From Sulfurimonas sp. HSL1-2 (GTDB lineage Bacteria; Campylobacterota; Campylobacteria; Campylobacterales; Sulfurimonadaceae), in NCBI RefSeq assembly GCF_039645565.1, contig NZ_CP147914.1, positions 741,573 to 805,572 on the forward strand: DNA of 64,000 nucleotides, in the 5' to 3' direction. This document shows, piece after piece, positions 1 to 8,097 of this stretch; position 1 is the first letter of the stretch; each line of letters begins with the position of its first letter. Below the pieces are notes generated by a model. The model was not told the origin of the DNA. It made no database searches and saw only the letters and a list, made by a program, of their open reading frames with translations. The translations under genes and the position numbers were made by a program.

Positions 1-145
1 GTTCCAGTGGAGCATCATAATGAATAATGTCGAAATGTTTACCTTTTAAAGAGGCGTGTTGATCCTCTGGTAGCGGCTGGACGCTTTTATTGGCACAGCC
101 AGCGAGCAATATCATGAACACAACGGCTGAAGTGAGAAACTTCAT
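1..145 (-). CDS. Small lipoprotein, cut by window edge
   Basis: Partial gene: only the first 48 codons lie inside the window and the frame runs open off the left edge. The start reads MKFLTSAVVFMILLAGCANK, a signal peptide with a lipobox (LLAGC), so Cys17 should be lipidated and the protein anchored in an envelope membrane. A strong AAGGAG ribosome site lies just upstream of the ATG at 145, with a TATACT -10 box further up. I do not recognise the mature part. Confidence 0.7.
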   Translation of the reverse strand, partial: MKFLTSAVVFMILLAGCANKSVQPLPEDQHASLKGKHFDIIHYDAPLE

Positions 146-196
146 TGGCCTATCTCCTTTTATATGGTGTTCGCCGTGTCTGAAGCGGCTGGAAAA

Positions 197-202
197 AGTA
201 TA
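197..202 (-). promoter_or_regulatory. -10 box for the left-edge lipoprotein gene
   Basis: Reading on the minus strand, TATACT follows AT-rich sequence and lies about 52 bases before the lipoprotein ATG. The 180-base gap 146-325 otherwise holds no frame I can support. Confidence 0.45.
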
Positions 203-325
203 GTAACACTTTTTGTTTTTAATTAACTGAAATATTTATAACTTCAGAAAAAATTGACGGAAAAGTCTTTAAGCGTTGGGTACTTTGTTTACTCCAGGAG
301 AGAATAGCGAAGGGAAGAAGGATAG

Positions 326-679
326 TTAACGGGCGGTTTCAAGTGCAACGACGGCGATGGCGAAGCCGCCGTCGTGGGTGATGGAGAGGGAGGCGTCGGT
401 GATGCCGAAGCGTGCGCGGACGGTTTCGGAGAGGGCGAGCCGGGGAGCGCCGCGATCGGTTTTGCTGAGGATGATATCGTGGAACCCGCACTCGCTTCCG
501 ATGCCGCAGCCCAGCGCTTTGGCACAGGCCTCCTTGGCGGCCCAGAAACCTGCGGCGGTGTGGGGCTTGCCTACGAGGGCGATCTCATCGGGAGAGAGAA
601 AGCGCTGCAGTGCCCGTTCGCCATGCCGCGCGATCAGCCCTTCGATCCGCTCGATTTTGACGAGGTCGATGCCGATCAT
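326..679 (-). CDS. acpS: Holo-[acyl-carrier-protein] synthase
   Basis: Transfers 4'-phosphopantetheine from CoA to the serine of acyl carrier protein, activating it for fatty acid synthesis in the cytosol. At 117 aa it has the normal family length. The N-terminal [10 protein letters not shown] carries the metal-binding Asp5, [11 protein letters not shown] (residues 45-55) holds Glu50 and Lys54, and LSITHDGG (98-105) is the third conserved block. Its ATG overlaps the stop of the upstream carbonic anhydrase gene by four bases (ATGA), so the two are probably translationally coupled. Confidence 0.96.
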   Translation of the reverse strand: MIGIDLVKIERIEGLIARHGERALQRFLSPDEIALVGKPHTAAGFWAAKEACAKALGCGIGSECGFHDIILSKTDRGAPRLALSETVRARFGITDASLSITHDGGFAIAVVALETAR

Positions 680-1344
680 AACTGTTCGTAGTCGGCGATC
701 TGTTGCTGTTCGGCGAGGTCGCTCAGCGGTACAAAACGCTTCTGTTCGGGGTCATAATAGCTGATATGCCCCGTCTCGATGTCGTAGTACCAGCCGTGAA
801 TGAAGAGTTTCTCCTCTTTGACCAGTTTGTTGACATAGGGGTAGGTGAGGAGGTTCTCGATCTGGGAGAGGATGGAGAACTGTTCGGTGAGACGCAGCAG
901 CGCTTCGCGGTCCCCGTCCATCCCCAGGACGGCAACCGCATTCTCTTTGGCCTTCATCCCCAGGGAGAGCCATTTGCGCGTATGGATGAGCCCGGGGTCG
1001 CTGATCTCCTCAAAGAGCGCCTGGCAGGCACCGCAGTGGGTATGGCCGCAGATGATGATCTCGGAGACCTTGAGGACGCTGACGGCATATTCGATGGCCG
1101 TGGCGGTGGCGTGGAAATCTTCGTCGGGCTTGTAGACGGGCACGAAGTTGCCGACGTTGCGCATGACAAAGAGGTCGCCCGGCTTGCTCTGGATCATCAG
1201 GTCGGGGATAACGCGTGAATCGGAACAGCCGATAAAGAGGGCCTTGGGGCTCTGCCCCTCTTTGGCGAGGCGGAGCAGTTCGGCCTCATGCTCTTTGAAG
1301 TAGACCTTTTGAAAGAGTTCGTTGCCTTCGGCGTATGTCTGCAT
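676..1344 (-). CDS. can: Beta-class carbonic anhydrase
   Basis: Interconverts CO2 and bicarbonate; in an autotroph this feeds carboxylating enzymes. The zinc ligands are visible as Cys40 (in CSDSR), His101 and Cys104 (in HTHCGAC), and the Asp42-Arg44 dyad is intact. The protein has 222 aa and no signal peptide, so it should be cytosolic. It is followed by acpS with a 4-base overlap and preceded by a small gene nine bases upstream, forming a short minus-strand operon. Confidence 0.95.
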   Translation of the reverse strand: MQTYAEGNELFQKVYFKEHEAELLRLAKEGQSPKALFIGCSDSRVIPDLMIQSKPGDLFVMRNVGNFVPVYKPDEDFHATATAIEYAVSVLKVSEIIICGHTHCGACQALFEEISDPGLIHTRKWLSLGMKAKENAVAVLGMDGDREALLRLTEQFSILSQIENLLTYPYVNKLVKEEKLFIHGWYYDIETGHISYYDPEQKRFVPLSDLAEQQQIADYEQL

Positions 1345-1353
1345 GGGAGGTGA

Positions 1354-1629
1354 TCAGAGTTTGCAGCGCTCGATGTTGAGCATCTTCATCAGCTTTTCGA
1401 AGACGGCACCTGCTTCGCGGTCGTAGTCGTCGTGGTATTCGATGACGATGAGCTTGCGCCCGTTGGCGCTTTCGGTCAGGTAGACGCTGCGGTCCAGTTT
1501 ATGCTCTTCGTGGATCTGCGCCAGGGCGGCATTGATCTGTTTATACTGATCCTCGGTGTCGTAAGCCAGTGTGATTTTGGTGTAACGCTCTTCGCCTTTG
1601 TAATCCGCATCAATGCATGGTGCTGCCAT
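1354..1629 (-). CDS. Small protein of unknown function
   Basis: A 91-aa soluble protein, acidic in its middle, with no signal peptide or membrane segment. Two cysteines lie near the ends (Cys5 and Cys89). I do not recognise a family. It precedes the carbonic anhydrase gene by nine bases, so it probably belongs to that transcript. An AGGATTCC-type ribosome site lies close upstream of the ATG at 1629. Confidence 0.7.
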   Translation of the reverse strand: MAAPCIDADYKGEERYTKITLAYDTEDQYKQINAALAQIHEEHKLDRSVYLTESANGRKLIVIEYHDDYDREAGAVFEKLMKMLNIERCKL

Positions 1630-1718
1630 AGGAATCCTCTACCGTTTATCTTTGGGTTGATTATACTGAAACTCTTTTGAAGGAAGCAAATCCCGGGGGC
1701 GTTTGCGCGCCGGGGTGC

Positions 1719-3026
1719 TTAACGTGCTTCGATTCTGACCTCCAGATGGGCTGCGGCGGTATCGGCGATGAGTTTTTCCATGTCGGGACGGCGGTCCGGG
1801 GAGGGCGGCAGGGCCGTCAGCTGTCCCATCAGCAGGCTGAAAAGCTGGATGGCGCTCAGTCCACTGCGGTTGATGACGCTGATCTCCAGGGTGTCGGCCC
1901 GGCCGCGCAACAGGGCAGAGAAGGCCGATTCCGCTTCGGTGATCCAGCGGGTCAGTGTGGGGCTGTAGGCGAATTTTTCGCGTTTTCTGTCGAACGTACG
2001 CCGCAGCAGGATGTCATATTGGCCGATGTAGGCGGCGAAACGCTTGTCCGTTTTCAGCAGCTCGCGGTAGGCTTTGCCGTCGGTGCTGCTCTGTGCGTGG
2101 AGGGAGTTGAAAAGCAGGTCGGGCAAGCCGGGGGGCTGAGGGGTGCGGGCCGGGGTAAAGAGTGCCGAGGCGTTGCGGAGGGTGAGGTGCAGCGCCATGG
2201 TATCGCTGTTGCCCCGTTCGTTACCGTTTCGGGATCGGAAACGGGTATCGATGGTGTCGTTGCCTTCAAAGCTGTTCGTGAGTGCAAAGCTGCCGGAGAA
2301 GGGAGAAGCCATTTCGGCGGCATAGAGGGTGTGGAGTCTGCTGCCGACATAATCGGCCCGTTCGGTGTCATTCGTGTCGAACCACGCCTCAAGCAGGTTG
2401 GGGGTCGCCGCGAAGGCGCTGTCCGACGCGTTCGTCTCGAGGGTAGCCCCGCGGTAATCGAGTATGACGCTGCCGATGACGCGTTCGGCAAAAGCGGCCC
2501 CATCCGCCGTGCGCTTCATCCTGTTGGCAAAATGGAGCGCGTCGATATGCAGGTGGGTAGAAGGCGCCTGGCGGTAGTGGTCGAAGCCTGTGATGTCGAG
2601 CGCTTCAAGGTTGCCGACGATGGCCCGTTCCAGGGCATCCACCCCCGGGGTTGGCGGCGGGGGAATCTCAGGCCCTTTGGCGGCGAGATACTGCCGCCGG
2701 AGACGTTCGACCTCCTCGAGTTCTTTGGTTGTCGCCTCGAACGTCTCTTTTTGCAGCAGCACTTCCAGCGCCCGGTTGAAGGCGACGGTACCCTTTTCGA
2801 ACGCAGTGACGACGGTGGCATTGTCCTCAACTTCCTCCAGGGCCTGGCGCACCGCCTCGCAGACAAATTGCGTTTGGGTTGTACGGCACTCCGGGGAGAG
2901 CTTCCCTTCCGAACGGAAGCTGAGGTAGTGCGTGAGGTTCTCCGCGGGGTTGTCCGTGGCTTTGGGGACGGGAACGGCGAAAAGGAGCGCCGCCGGCAGG
3001 GCAGCGATGAGGAGAATAGGTTTCAT
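1719..3026 (-). CDS. Predicted periplasmic protein, unknown family
   Basis: A 435-aa protein that begins MKPILLIAALPAALLFAVPV, a clear secretion signal without a lipobox cysteine. The mature part is rich in charged helices (for example around residues 55-125, with a short PPPPTP linker near 125), and I recognise no catalytic motif. It stands alone between the carbonic anhydrase operon and the DsrE-like gene. The opposite strand carries a long open frame here, which I judge to be a GC-driven shadow because this strand has the signal peptide and ribosome site. Confidence 0.75.
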   Translation of the reverse strand: MKPILLIAALPAALLFAVPVPKATDNPAENLTHYLSFRSEGKLSPECRTTQTQFVCEAVRQALEEVEDNATVVTAFEKGTVAFNRALEVLLQKETFEATTKELEEVERLRRQYLAAKGPEIPPPPTPGVDALERAIVGNLEALDITGFDHYRQAPSTHLHIDALHFANRMKRTADGAAFAERVIGSVILDYRGATLETNASDSAFAATPNLLEAWFDTNDTERADYVGSRLHTLYAAEMASPFSGSFALTNSFEGNDTIDTRFRSRNGNERGNSDTMALHLTLRNASALFTPARTPQPPGLPDLLFNSLHAQSSTDGKAYRELLKTDKRFAAYIGQYDILLRRTFDRKREKFAYSPTLTRWITEAESAFSALLRGRADTLEISVINRSGLSAIQLFSLLMGQLTALPPSPDRRPDMEKLIADTAAAHLEVRIEAR

Positions 3027-3075
3027 GGGAACATCCTTGAAATCTCATTGTACTTCAAGAAACCCAACAGGCCGG

Positions 3076-3537
3076 TCAGTCGCCGACGGGAAGGTAGGCG
3101 TACCCCTCGTTCTGCTTTTCGATCAGGCCGACACCGGCGTTCAGGACCGTCGCAATGCCGGGGTAGATATCCTTGGCGTCGATCTTCTTCTTGGTCATTC
3201 CCGCCTGGCACATCAGGAAGGTGACGTCATAGGTCTCTGCCAGCGCGGCAATGCGTTTGGCGAGCTCCGGGGCGGCTTTTAGCAGTTCCGGCTCCTTGGC
3301 AAAGTCGTACCGGGCCGGCTCTTTGAGAAAGAACTTGTAGGCGTTCCCGTGGATGACGACGGCGACGTCGAGCTCTTTGAGTTGGTTCTCAAAGTAGGTC
3401 TTGTGGGCGACGATCCCTTTGAGGATCTTCTGTTCAAAGGTGTGCATGTCGCCGGTGGTCAGGTCGATGACGACTTTGGGGTTCGCTTCGGCAAAGAGCG
3501 AGAGCGCGGTCAGCAGGACGAGGAAGAGTTTTTTCAT
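3076..3537 (-). CDS. Periplasmic DsrE/DsrF-like protein (distal copy)
   Basis: A 153-aa protein with a signal peptide (MKKLFLVLLTALSLFAEA) and a DsrE/F-like fold: VVIDLTTG near 22-29, AVVIHGNAYKFF near 59-70 and the cysteine-bearing FLMCQAGM with Cys110. Related proteins carry or relay sulfur as persulfides. The ATG at 3537 is chosen over upstream in-frame starts because an AAGGAG ribosome site lies eight bases before it and the signal peptide starts exactly there. It has its own promoter, sharing a tandem-repeat block with the sox promoter. Specific role in thiosulfate oxidation is inference. Confidence 0.85.
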   Translation of the reverse strand: MKKLFLVLLTALSLFAEANPKVVIDLTTGDMHTFEQKILKGIVAHKTYFENQLKELDVAVVIHGNAYKFFLKEPARYDFAKEPELLKAAPELAKRIAALAETYDVTFLMCQAGMTKKKIDAKDIYPGIATVLNAGVGLIEKQNEGYAYLPVGD

Positions 3538-3558
3538 ACGGTCTCCTTGGTGGAGTGC

Positions 3559-3592
3559 ATCATATCGGGGGAAAGTAAAAACTATGTAAAAA
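3559..3592 (-). promoter_or_regulatory. Tandem-repeat promoter of the distal DsrE-like gene
   Basis: The plus strand reads GGAA-a-GTAAAAAC-t-ATGTAAAAA at 3570-3592: two GTAAAAA units 11 bases (one helical turn) apart. On the minus strand a -10 box (TATGAT, 3564-3559) follows after five bases, so the repeats sit where a -35 would be. The same block with only two differences, and the same five-base gap, lies before soxX at 12077-12110. This is the layout expected for a dimeric OmpR-type activator. Which regulator binds is inference. Confidence 0.7.
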
Positions 3593-3604
3593 TCGCGATC
3601 TAGT

Positions 3605-3722
3605 GTCCGGTCCCCGTGGCTGCCTGCGGTTTGTGACGGAACGAACGTAGGAGTAGAAGAATGAATCAAACCAGTTCGGCAGGGAGGGGGGCCGAGGTTG
3701 CAGGCAGCCCCGGGGACCGGAC
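3605..3722. repeat. Long inverted repeat between DUF302 and DsrE-like genes
   Basis: Two 23-base arms, 3605-3627 and 3700-3722, are reverse complements with a single mismatch, separated by 72 bases. The outer ends read GTCCGGTCCCC and GGGGACCGGAC. The element begins six bases after the stop of the DUF302 gene and ends just before the promoter block of the next gene. No run of T follows either arm, so it is not a standard intrinsic terminator. It could insulate transcripts, stabilise the upstream mRNA end, or be a small mobile remnant. Confidence 0.75.
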
Positions 3723-3728
3723 GGAGGG

Positions 3729-4655
3729 TTACTCCGTCAGGTCGCCCAGGAGGGTCTCGAAATCGTCCTGGGCTTTCATGAGCTCGGCCGTGGCCGCGGC
3801 ATCCTGGACGCGCGCGCTGCTCATCCAGTTGTAGACGCCGGGGAAACCGATGACGATCTTGTCTTCGCCTTTTTTCTTGTACATCATCATCGTACAGGGC
3901 GCGAAGGCCGAAGCCTGCGGGCGCGTCCTGGCGACGTTGTAGATCACCTTCAGCTTGCAGATGGAGTAGCTGTCATAGAAATCAAACGGGTTGTCTATGC
4001 TTTCATCTTCTCCGACGACCATCTCGAAGTCGAGGGTATTGGAGAGCACGAAGCCTTTGGGGCTGAGGCCGCCCTGGATCCCCATAGCGAGCTCCTCTTT
4101 GGCATCTTCGTACTCGTCCCCTTCCACTTCGAGGCTGTAGGTTGAAACCAGCGGTCCCGTCGCCGGGAGCGGGTTCTCGTTTTCGATTTCCATGGAGGCC
4201 TTCGGCATCGCTTTTTCCAGGGCTTTCATCGCGGCCGTCTCGATGTTTTTCAGGATCGGTTCGACACTGCCAAGGCCGATGATCTTCGCCATCGCCTCGG
4301 CGGTCAGGACGGAGACGTGCAGCTGCTTCTCGCCCTTGTGCTGGTAGATCCCGAAGCCCATCGGCACGAAGATACCCGCGTCGGGGTATTTCACGACGAG
4401 CTTGCGGGAGAGGTCCGTATGGTAGGCCGTCAGCAGGTAAAAGACGTCGAAGTCGCTCTGCTGGAACTGGATGTTGAACGGTTTGTTCATCTCCGTATTG
4501 GCGGCGATGGTGAAGCCGTTGGCTGCAAGTGAACGTTCGATCACCTGCGGCAGGTCGCTCTTGGGATCGTTGTCGACGCTGTAAATGCGCAGGTCACCCT
4601 GGGCATGCAGCGCGACAACGGCTGTCAACAGGAAAAAAAGCATCTTTTTCATCAT
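3729..4655 (-). CDS. Periplasmic DUF302-domain protein
   Basis: A 308-aa protein with a signal peptide (first about 18 residues) and two similar halves. The first resembles the DUF302 fold (region around 45-130, including FDVFYLLTAYH and YPDAGIFVPMGFGIY); the second half repeats the pattern less clearly, ending in KIVIGFPGVYNWM. DUF302 proteins are frequent beside sulfur-oxidation genes but their reaction is not established. It is preceded by a DsrE-like gene eleven bases away in the same direction and followed by a long inverted repeat. Confidence 0.8.
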   Translation of the reverse strand: MMKKMLFFLLTAVVALHAQGDLRIYSVDNDPKSDLPQVIERSLAANGFTIAANTEMNKPFNIQFQQSDFDVFYLLTAYHTDLSRKLVVKYPDAGIFVPMGFGIYQHKGEKQLHVSVLTAEAMAKIIGLGSVEPILKNIETAAMKALEKAMPKASMEIENENPLPATGPLVSTYSLEVEGDEYEDAKEELAMGIQGGLSPKGFVLSNTLDFEMVVGEDESIDNPFDFYDSYSICKLKVIYNVARTRPQASAFAPCTMMMYKKKGEDKIVIGFPGVYNWMSSARVQDAAATAELMKAQDDFETLLGDLTE

Positions 4656-4666
4656 GGTGTTATCCT

Positions 4667-5098
4667 TTAGGGTTTGATGTAGACCCAGCCCTCTTTGACC
4701 CGCTCGATCATCTCGACGATGCCGGCGGTGACGACTTCGACGTCGTCGATCAGCTGGTCTTCGGTAATGTTTTTGGTCCGCATTGTATTGCCGCAGGCGA
4801 CAAACGTGACGTCGTACAGCATCAGCGTGCGTACCCGCTCCGCAATCTTGGGATTGTCCTTGAGCACGGTACGGATCCCGCCGGAATAGGCGACGATCTC
4901 CATCTGGACCTTCTCCGGTCCGTAGAACTTCAGCACGTTGTTGGCGGAGCTGAGCACATGGTTGATCGCCTCGTCACTCCCTTCGGTCACCGAGAAAACG
5001 ACCTGGCGGGGGTTGTCAAGGGCCGGCTTGGGGTCGGCGAACTCCGTATCGGCACTCAGCCAGGCGGCGAATGCCAGTAAGATGATCAGAAAACGCAT
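4667..5098 (-). CDS. Periplasmic DsrE-like protein (proximal copy)
   Basis: A 143-aa protein with an N-terminal signal (MRFLIILLAFAAWLSA) and a DsrE/F-like body: VVFSVTEGSDEAINHVLSSA near 33-52, QMEIVAYSGGIRTVL near 65-79 and a cysteine-bearing FVACGNTM with Cys102. Such proteins bind sulfane sulfur or act as structural partners. It follows the thioredoxin gene by one base and precedes the DUF302 gene, so it is probably the penultimate gene of the long sox transcript. It differs clearly in sequence from the copy at 3076-3537. Confidence 0.82.
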   Translation of the reverse strand: MRFLIILLAFAAWLSADTEFADPKPALDNPRQVVFSVTEGSDEAINHVLSSANNVLKFYGPEKVQMEIVAYSGGIRTVLKDNPKIAERVRTLMLYDVTFVACGNTMRTKNITEDQLIDDVEVVTAGIVEMIERVKEGWVYIKP

Positions 5099-5099
5099 G

Positions 5100-5477
5100 T
5101 TACTCCTTTGTGCACGCCGCTTCGGTCAGCGCGGTAAAATCTTCACGGTTCCATGAGCCGGGCACCGTCTTGATGACATGGCCCTGCGGGTTCAGGATGA
5201 CGAAAGTCGGGGTCATCGGGACCCGGGCTTCGAAAGGGACACTCTGCCGTGAAAGGTTTATTTTCACCGGCACGAAACACCCCTCCACCCAGCGGCTCAT
5301 CTCCGCGTCGTCAAAGACGGCACGCTCCATGTCGTGGCAGTAGTGGCAGTCGTCGCGGACCAGGGCGGCGAGGATGTTCCTGCCGCGCTGCGCAGCTTCG
5401 GCCGTCCCCTCTGCCCAGCTGCGCCACTCGACGGCGTCGGCGAGCAGCGGCAGCAGCAGCCACAGCAGCCTATTCAT
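5100..5477 (-). CDS. Periplasmic thioredoxin-fold protein, SoxW-like
   Basis: A 125-aa thioredoxin-fold protein with a short signal peptide and a CxxC pair at Cys44-Cys47 (CHYC), plus a cis-proline block (PMTPTFVI). Its likely task is keeping cysteines of Sox or cytochrome proteins reduced in the periplasm, in the manner of SoxW. The ATG at 5477 is chosen because the signal peptide begins there; this makes an eight-base overlap with the upstream hydrolase gene. Assignment as SoxW is by context and size, not by a diagnostic motif. Confidence 0.85.
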   Translation of the reverse strand: MNRLLWLLLPLLADAVEWRSWAEGTAEAAQRGRNILAALVRDDCHYCHDMERAVFDDAEMSRWVEGCFVPVKINLSRQSVPFEARVPMTPTFVILNPQGHVIKTVPGSWNREDFTALTEAACTKE

Positions 5478-6378
5478 CGTCCCACTCCAGCATCCGGTAG
5501 GCCACCTCGACGTTTTGCGCATGCATCGCGTCATAGAGGGCGACACTGCGGAAAGCGTCGAGGCGGATCGTTTTGGTGGCCTCGGCAATGCCGATGCCGT
5601 CGTCGATGGCATCGCGGACACGGTCGCGCAGCTGCGTCAGGTAAACATAGGTCATCTGCAGTGCGTCTTTGCCGGTGCTTTTGCCGTGGCCGCCGATGAT
5701 ATGCTTCAGCGGCATCGCCTGCACCGTCTCCAGCGCGGCGATCCATCCGTGGAGGTCGCCGTCGCGCAGGGAGGGGATACGGTCGTTGAAGACGAGGTCG
5801 CCTGCAAAGAGCGTTTCACGCTTCGGCAGATAGACCATGAGATCCTCTGCCGTGTGGGCCTTCCGGGTGAGGCGGATGATTTGGAGCGTTTCACCGTCAA
5901 CCTCGAGCGTTTCATTGGTATCGATGCTGTGTGAGGGCAGCACGACTTGAGTCCCGGCATAGGCTTCGGGGCTGATGCGTTTCTGCATCCGCGTCGTCTC
6001 CTGCGGGTTGACCGCTTTTTGAAAGAGGCCGGGTCCGTAGACGGGGATGCCCGCTGCGGCGAAGTAGCCGTTGCCGAGCCAGTGGTCGTCATGCACGTGG
6101 GTGTCGATGACCATGGCGGTCGGCTGGGCTTTGATTGCCTGCATCTTGGCCGCGGCCTCTTTGGCATAGGCATGGGTCGGGCCGCTGTCGATGACGAGCC
6201 AGCGGCGGCCGGTATCGACGTAGCAGCTGTTGACCATATTGCCGTTGTTGACGGTGTTCATCACCTCCGGCTTTCCGAAAAAACAGTAGATGCCCTGGGC
6301 AACATTGACCGGTTCGAGACGGTACTCGAACGCCACTGCCGATGTGAAGCAAAGCCACAAAAACCAGAGCATTTTCAT
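5470..6378 (-). CDS. Periplasmic metallo-beta-lactamase-fold hydrolase, SoxH-like
   Basis: A 302-aa protein with a signal peptide (first 16 residues) and the metal-binding signature THVHDDH (His94, His96, Asp98, His99). Later metal-site blocks appear as KAHTAEDLMVY and GGHGKS. SoxH-like members of this superfamily occur in sox clusters, with an unproven role in thiosulfate or thiol-ester chemistry. It is followed by the overlapping thioredoxin gene and preceded by the porin gene 13 bases away, indicating co-transcription. Confidence 0.85.
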   Translation of the reverse strand: MKMLWFLWLCFTSAVAFEYRLEPVNVAQGIYCFFGKPEVMNTVNNGNMVNSCYVDTGRRWLVIDSGPTHAYAKEAAAKMQAIKAQPTAMVIDTHVHDDHWLGNGYFAAAGIPVYGPGLFQKAVNPQETTRMQKRISPEAYAGTQVVLPSHSIDTNETLEVDGETLQIIRLTRKAHTAEDLMVYLPKRETLFAGDLVFNDRIPSLRDGDLHGWIAALETVQAMPLKHIIGGHGKSTGKDALQMTYVYLTQLRDRVRDAIDDGIGIAEATKTIRLDAFRSVALYDAMHAQNVEVAYRMLEWDDE

Positions 6379-6391
6379 CTGTCGATCCTTC

Positions 6392-7948
6392 TTAGAAGAG
6401 GTAGTTCAGCTCGAAGCGGTACTCGTTGTAGGAGTCTTTGTCATACCCCGCTTCGCGATCTTTTGCATCGACCAGGCCGATACGGACTTTGGCTTCCAGG
6501 CCCGGAACCGCTTTGATCTGTTCAATGATATCGATATGGGCAATATTGCTGTCCGCCTGGACGCCTGCCGCCTGCTTATCCTCGTCGAAGTCCTGCATGG
6601 CGTAGCGGACCATTGCGCTCAGGCCCGGAACCAGGCCGGCCTTGTCGAAGTTGTAGTTCACCTGCGCGGCGGTCGTTTTGGTATTGGCGTACCAGTTGTA
6701 CTGCGCCATCGCACGGGTATAGCCGCCCGTCGGGAAACCGCGCCACGGTGCGACGATGTCCGCTTCGTCGGCGACGGCAGAGTATGCGACCATCACCTTG
6801 AGCGGACCGCCTTCGGCGACGAGGCGCGCCATCCAGAGGCTGGAGTCGAGGCTGTCCGGCGTCGCGTAGCCTTTGGTGTCGTCAAAGACGGCCGTGCCGC
6901 CCGTCCAGTCGACGAGGGTGCCTTTGAGAGACGCCCCGCCGACTTTCCCGCCGCCGTCGTCCATCTGCTGCATGTAGCGCGCACCCGGCGTGACCGTCCA
7001 GCCGCCGACAGGGATGGCATAGTTGATCTCACCGGTCAGGGAGCTGACGACGCCCGGCACGCCGGCGTAGGTCAGGTCGAGCTGCAGGTTCTTGATCGAC
7101 TTGTTCTGAATGTCGGCGACGATCAGCGAATGGGTGATGTCATCACCCGCCGCGCGGAAGTTGTTGACGCTCAGACCCTTGTGGACTGCGGAGTCGTCGT
7201 TGCCGTCCCAGTGCGACTTGATGCTCGTGTTGGAGTCGTCATAGGTGAGGACGTCGTGGAAAGTCTCGTGGTCACGCAGCTTCTGCTGGTAGAACCAGGC
7301 ACCGCGGATCCGTGTCTGCGGGAGCTCCTTGGTCGTAAAAGAGTACCCTTCGAAGGTGTTCGGGATCATCTTCGTGTCGTTGGACTTGGTCAGGAAGCTC
7401 TCGAAGATCTGACGGCCGGCGACGAAGGAGGTCTTGGAGATGTCGTACTGGACATAGGCCTGTGCCAGCGTCGCGAAACCGTAGTTGCCGAGGCGGTTGA
7501 CGTTGTAGCGGCTGGTCGTGTCTTTCCCGGCCTTCAGGTAGCCGATGTTCGCTTCGGACATACGTTCGCCCGGGAACGGGTTGTCCGTGTAGTAGAGACC
7601 GGCCGTGGCGCTCAGGCCGTACAGGGAAGCGGTTTTATAGATCAGGTTACCGCCGAGCCCCAGGGCACGGTTGTCTTTGTTCTTGGTCTGGGCCGTATCG
7701 TCGTTCTTCCAGTCCCAGTTGAAGGAGTTGACGCGAAGGCGGCCGTAGACGATCCCTTTTGAGAACATCTCCGTAATGGTGTCCGCTTTGCCCGGAACAA
7801 CATTGTAGACTTCCATCATATTGCCTTTCAGGGAGCGTTTGACCTTGAATGCTTCACCGTCGTCCGCATACGCGTTGCTTGCCAATGTACAGGCCAGTGC
7901 TGCTGCCGCAGCCGCCGAAATGAATTTGATTGATTGAATAGTAGCCAT
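6392..7948 (-). CDS. Outer-membrane porin, OprD-like
   Basis: A 518-aa protein with a signal peptide ending near ASNAYA and a body of alternating aromatic and polar strands typical of an outer-membrane beta barrel. It ends in ...YRFELNYLF, with the C-terminal phenylalanine that barrel-assembly machinery recognises. It resembles the OprD-type porins common in Campylobacterota. Its position directly after soxB suggests a channel for thiosulfate or sulfate, which is inference. The long plus-strand frame opposite it is a shadow. Confidence 0.88.
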   Translation of the reverse strand: MATIQSIKFISAAAAAALACTLASNAYADDGEAFKVKRSLKGNMMEVYNVVPGKADTITEMFSKGIVYGRLRVNSFNWDWKNDDTAQTKNKDNRALGLGGNLIYKTASLYGLSATAGLYYTDNPFPGERMSEANIGYLKAGKDTTSRYNVNRLGNYGFATLAQAYVQYDISKTSFVAGRQIFESFLTKSNDTKMIPNTFEGYSFTTKELPQTRIRGAWFYQQKLRDHETFHDVLTYDDSNTSIKSHWDGNDDSAVHKGLSVNNFRAAGDDITHSLIVADIQNKSIKNLQLDLTYAGVPGVVSSLTGEINYAIPVGGWTVTPGARYMQQMDDGGGKVGGASLKGTLVDWTGGTAVFDDTKGYATPDSLDSSLWMARLVAEGGPLKVMVAYSAVADEADIVAPWRGFPTGGYTRAMAQYNWYANTKTTAAQVNYNFDKAGLVPGLSAMVRYAMQDFDEDKQAAGVQADSNIAHIDIIEQIKAVPGLEAKVRIGLVDAKDREAGYDKDSYNEYRFELNYLF

Positions 7949-8028
7949 TTTCTCATCCTTTTTTTATGAGTGGCGTGAGATAATGTCCATGGTGAAGAAT
8001 CACTGTCCATGCGACATTCTCACTGCTT

Positions 8029-8051
8029 GGCGGCAGGTACCAGCTGCCGCC
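8029..8051. other. GC-rich hairpin between soxB and the porin gene
   Basis: GGCGGCAG (8029-8036) and CTGCCGCC (8044-8051) form a perfect eight-pair stem with a seven-base loop. No T-run follows on either strand, so it is unlikely to be a full intrinsic terminator. In the 149-base gap inside the sox transcript it may block exonucleases and let soxB and porin messages be made at different levels. Confidence 0.6.
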
Positions 8052-8097
8052 TTCCTCTGGTTGAAACCCTACACTCCGTGCACGAAAGCCGTGCCGC

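Noticed and set aside
1677-3224. Long plus-strand open frame opposite the 435-aa secreted protein gene
   Set aside because: Low-complexity glycine/arginine-rich product without family features; the minus strand has signal peptide and ribosome site. GC-rich shadow.
6290-7762. Long plus-strand open frame opposite the porin gene
   Set aside because: Composition biased to Val, Asp, Arg and Gly, as expected for an antisense shadow; the porin on the minus strand is complete with signal peptide and terminal Phe.
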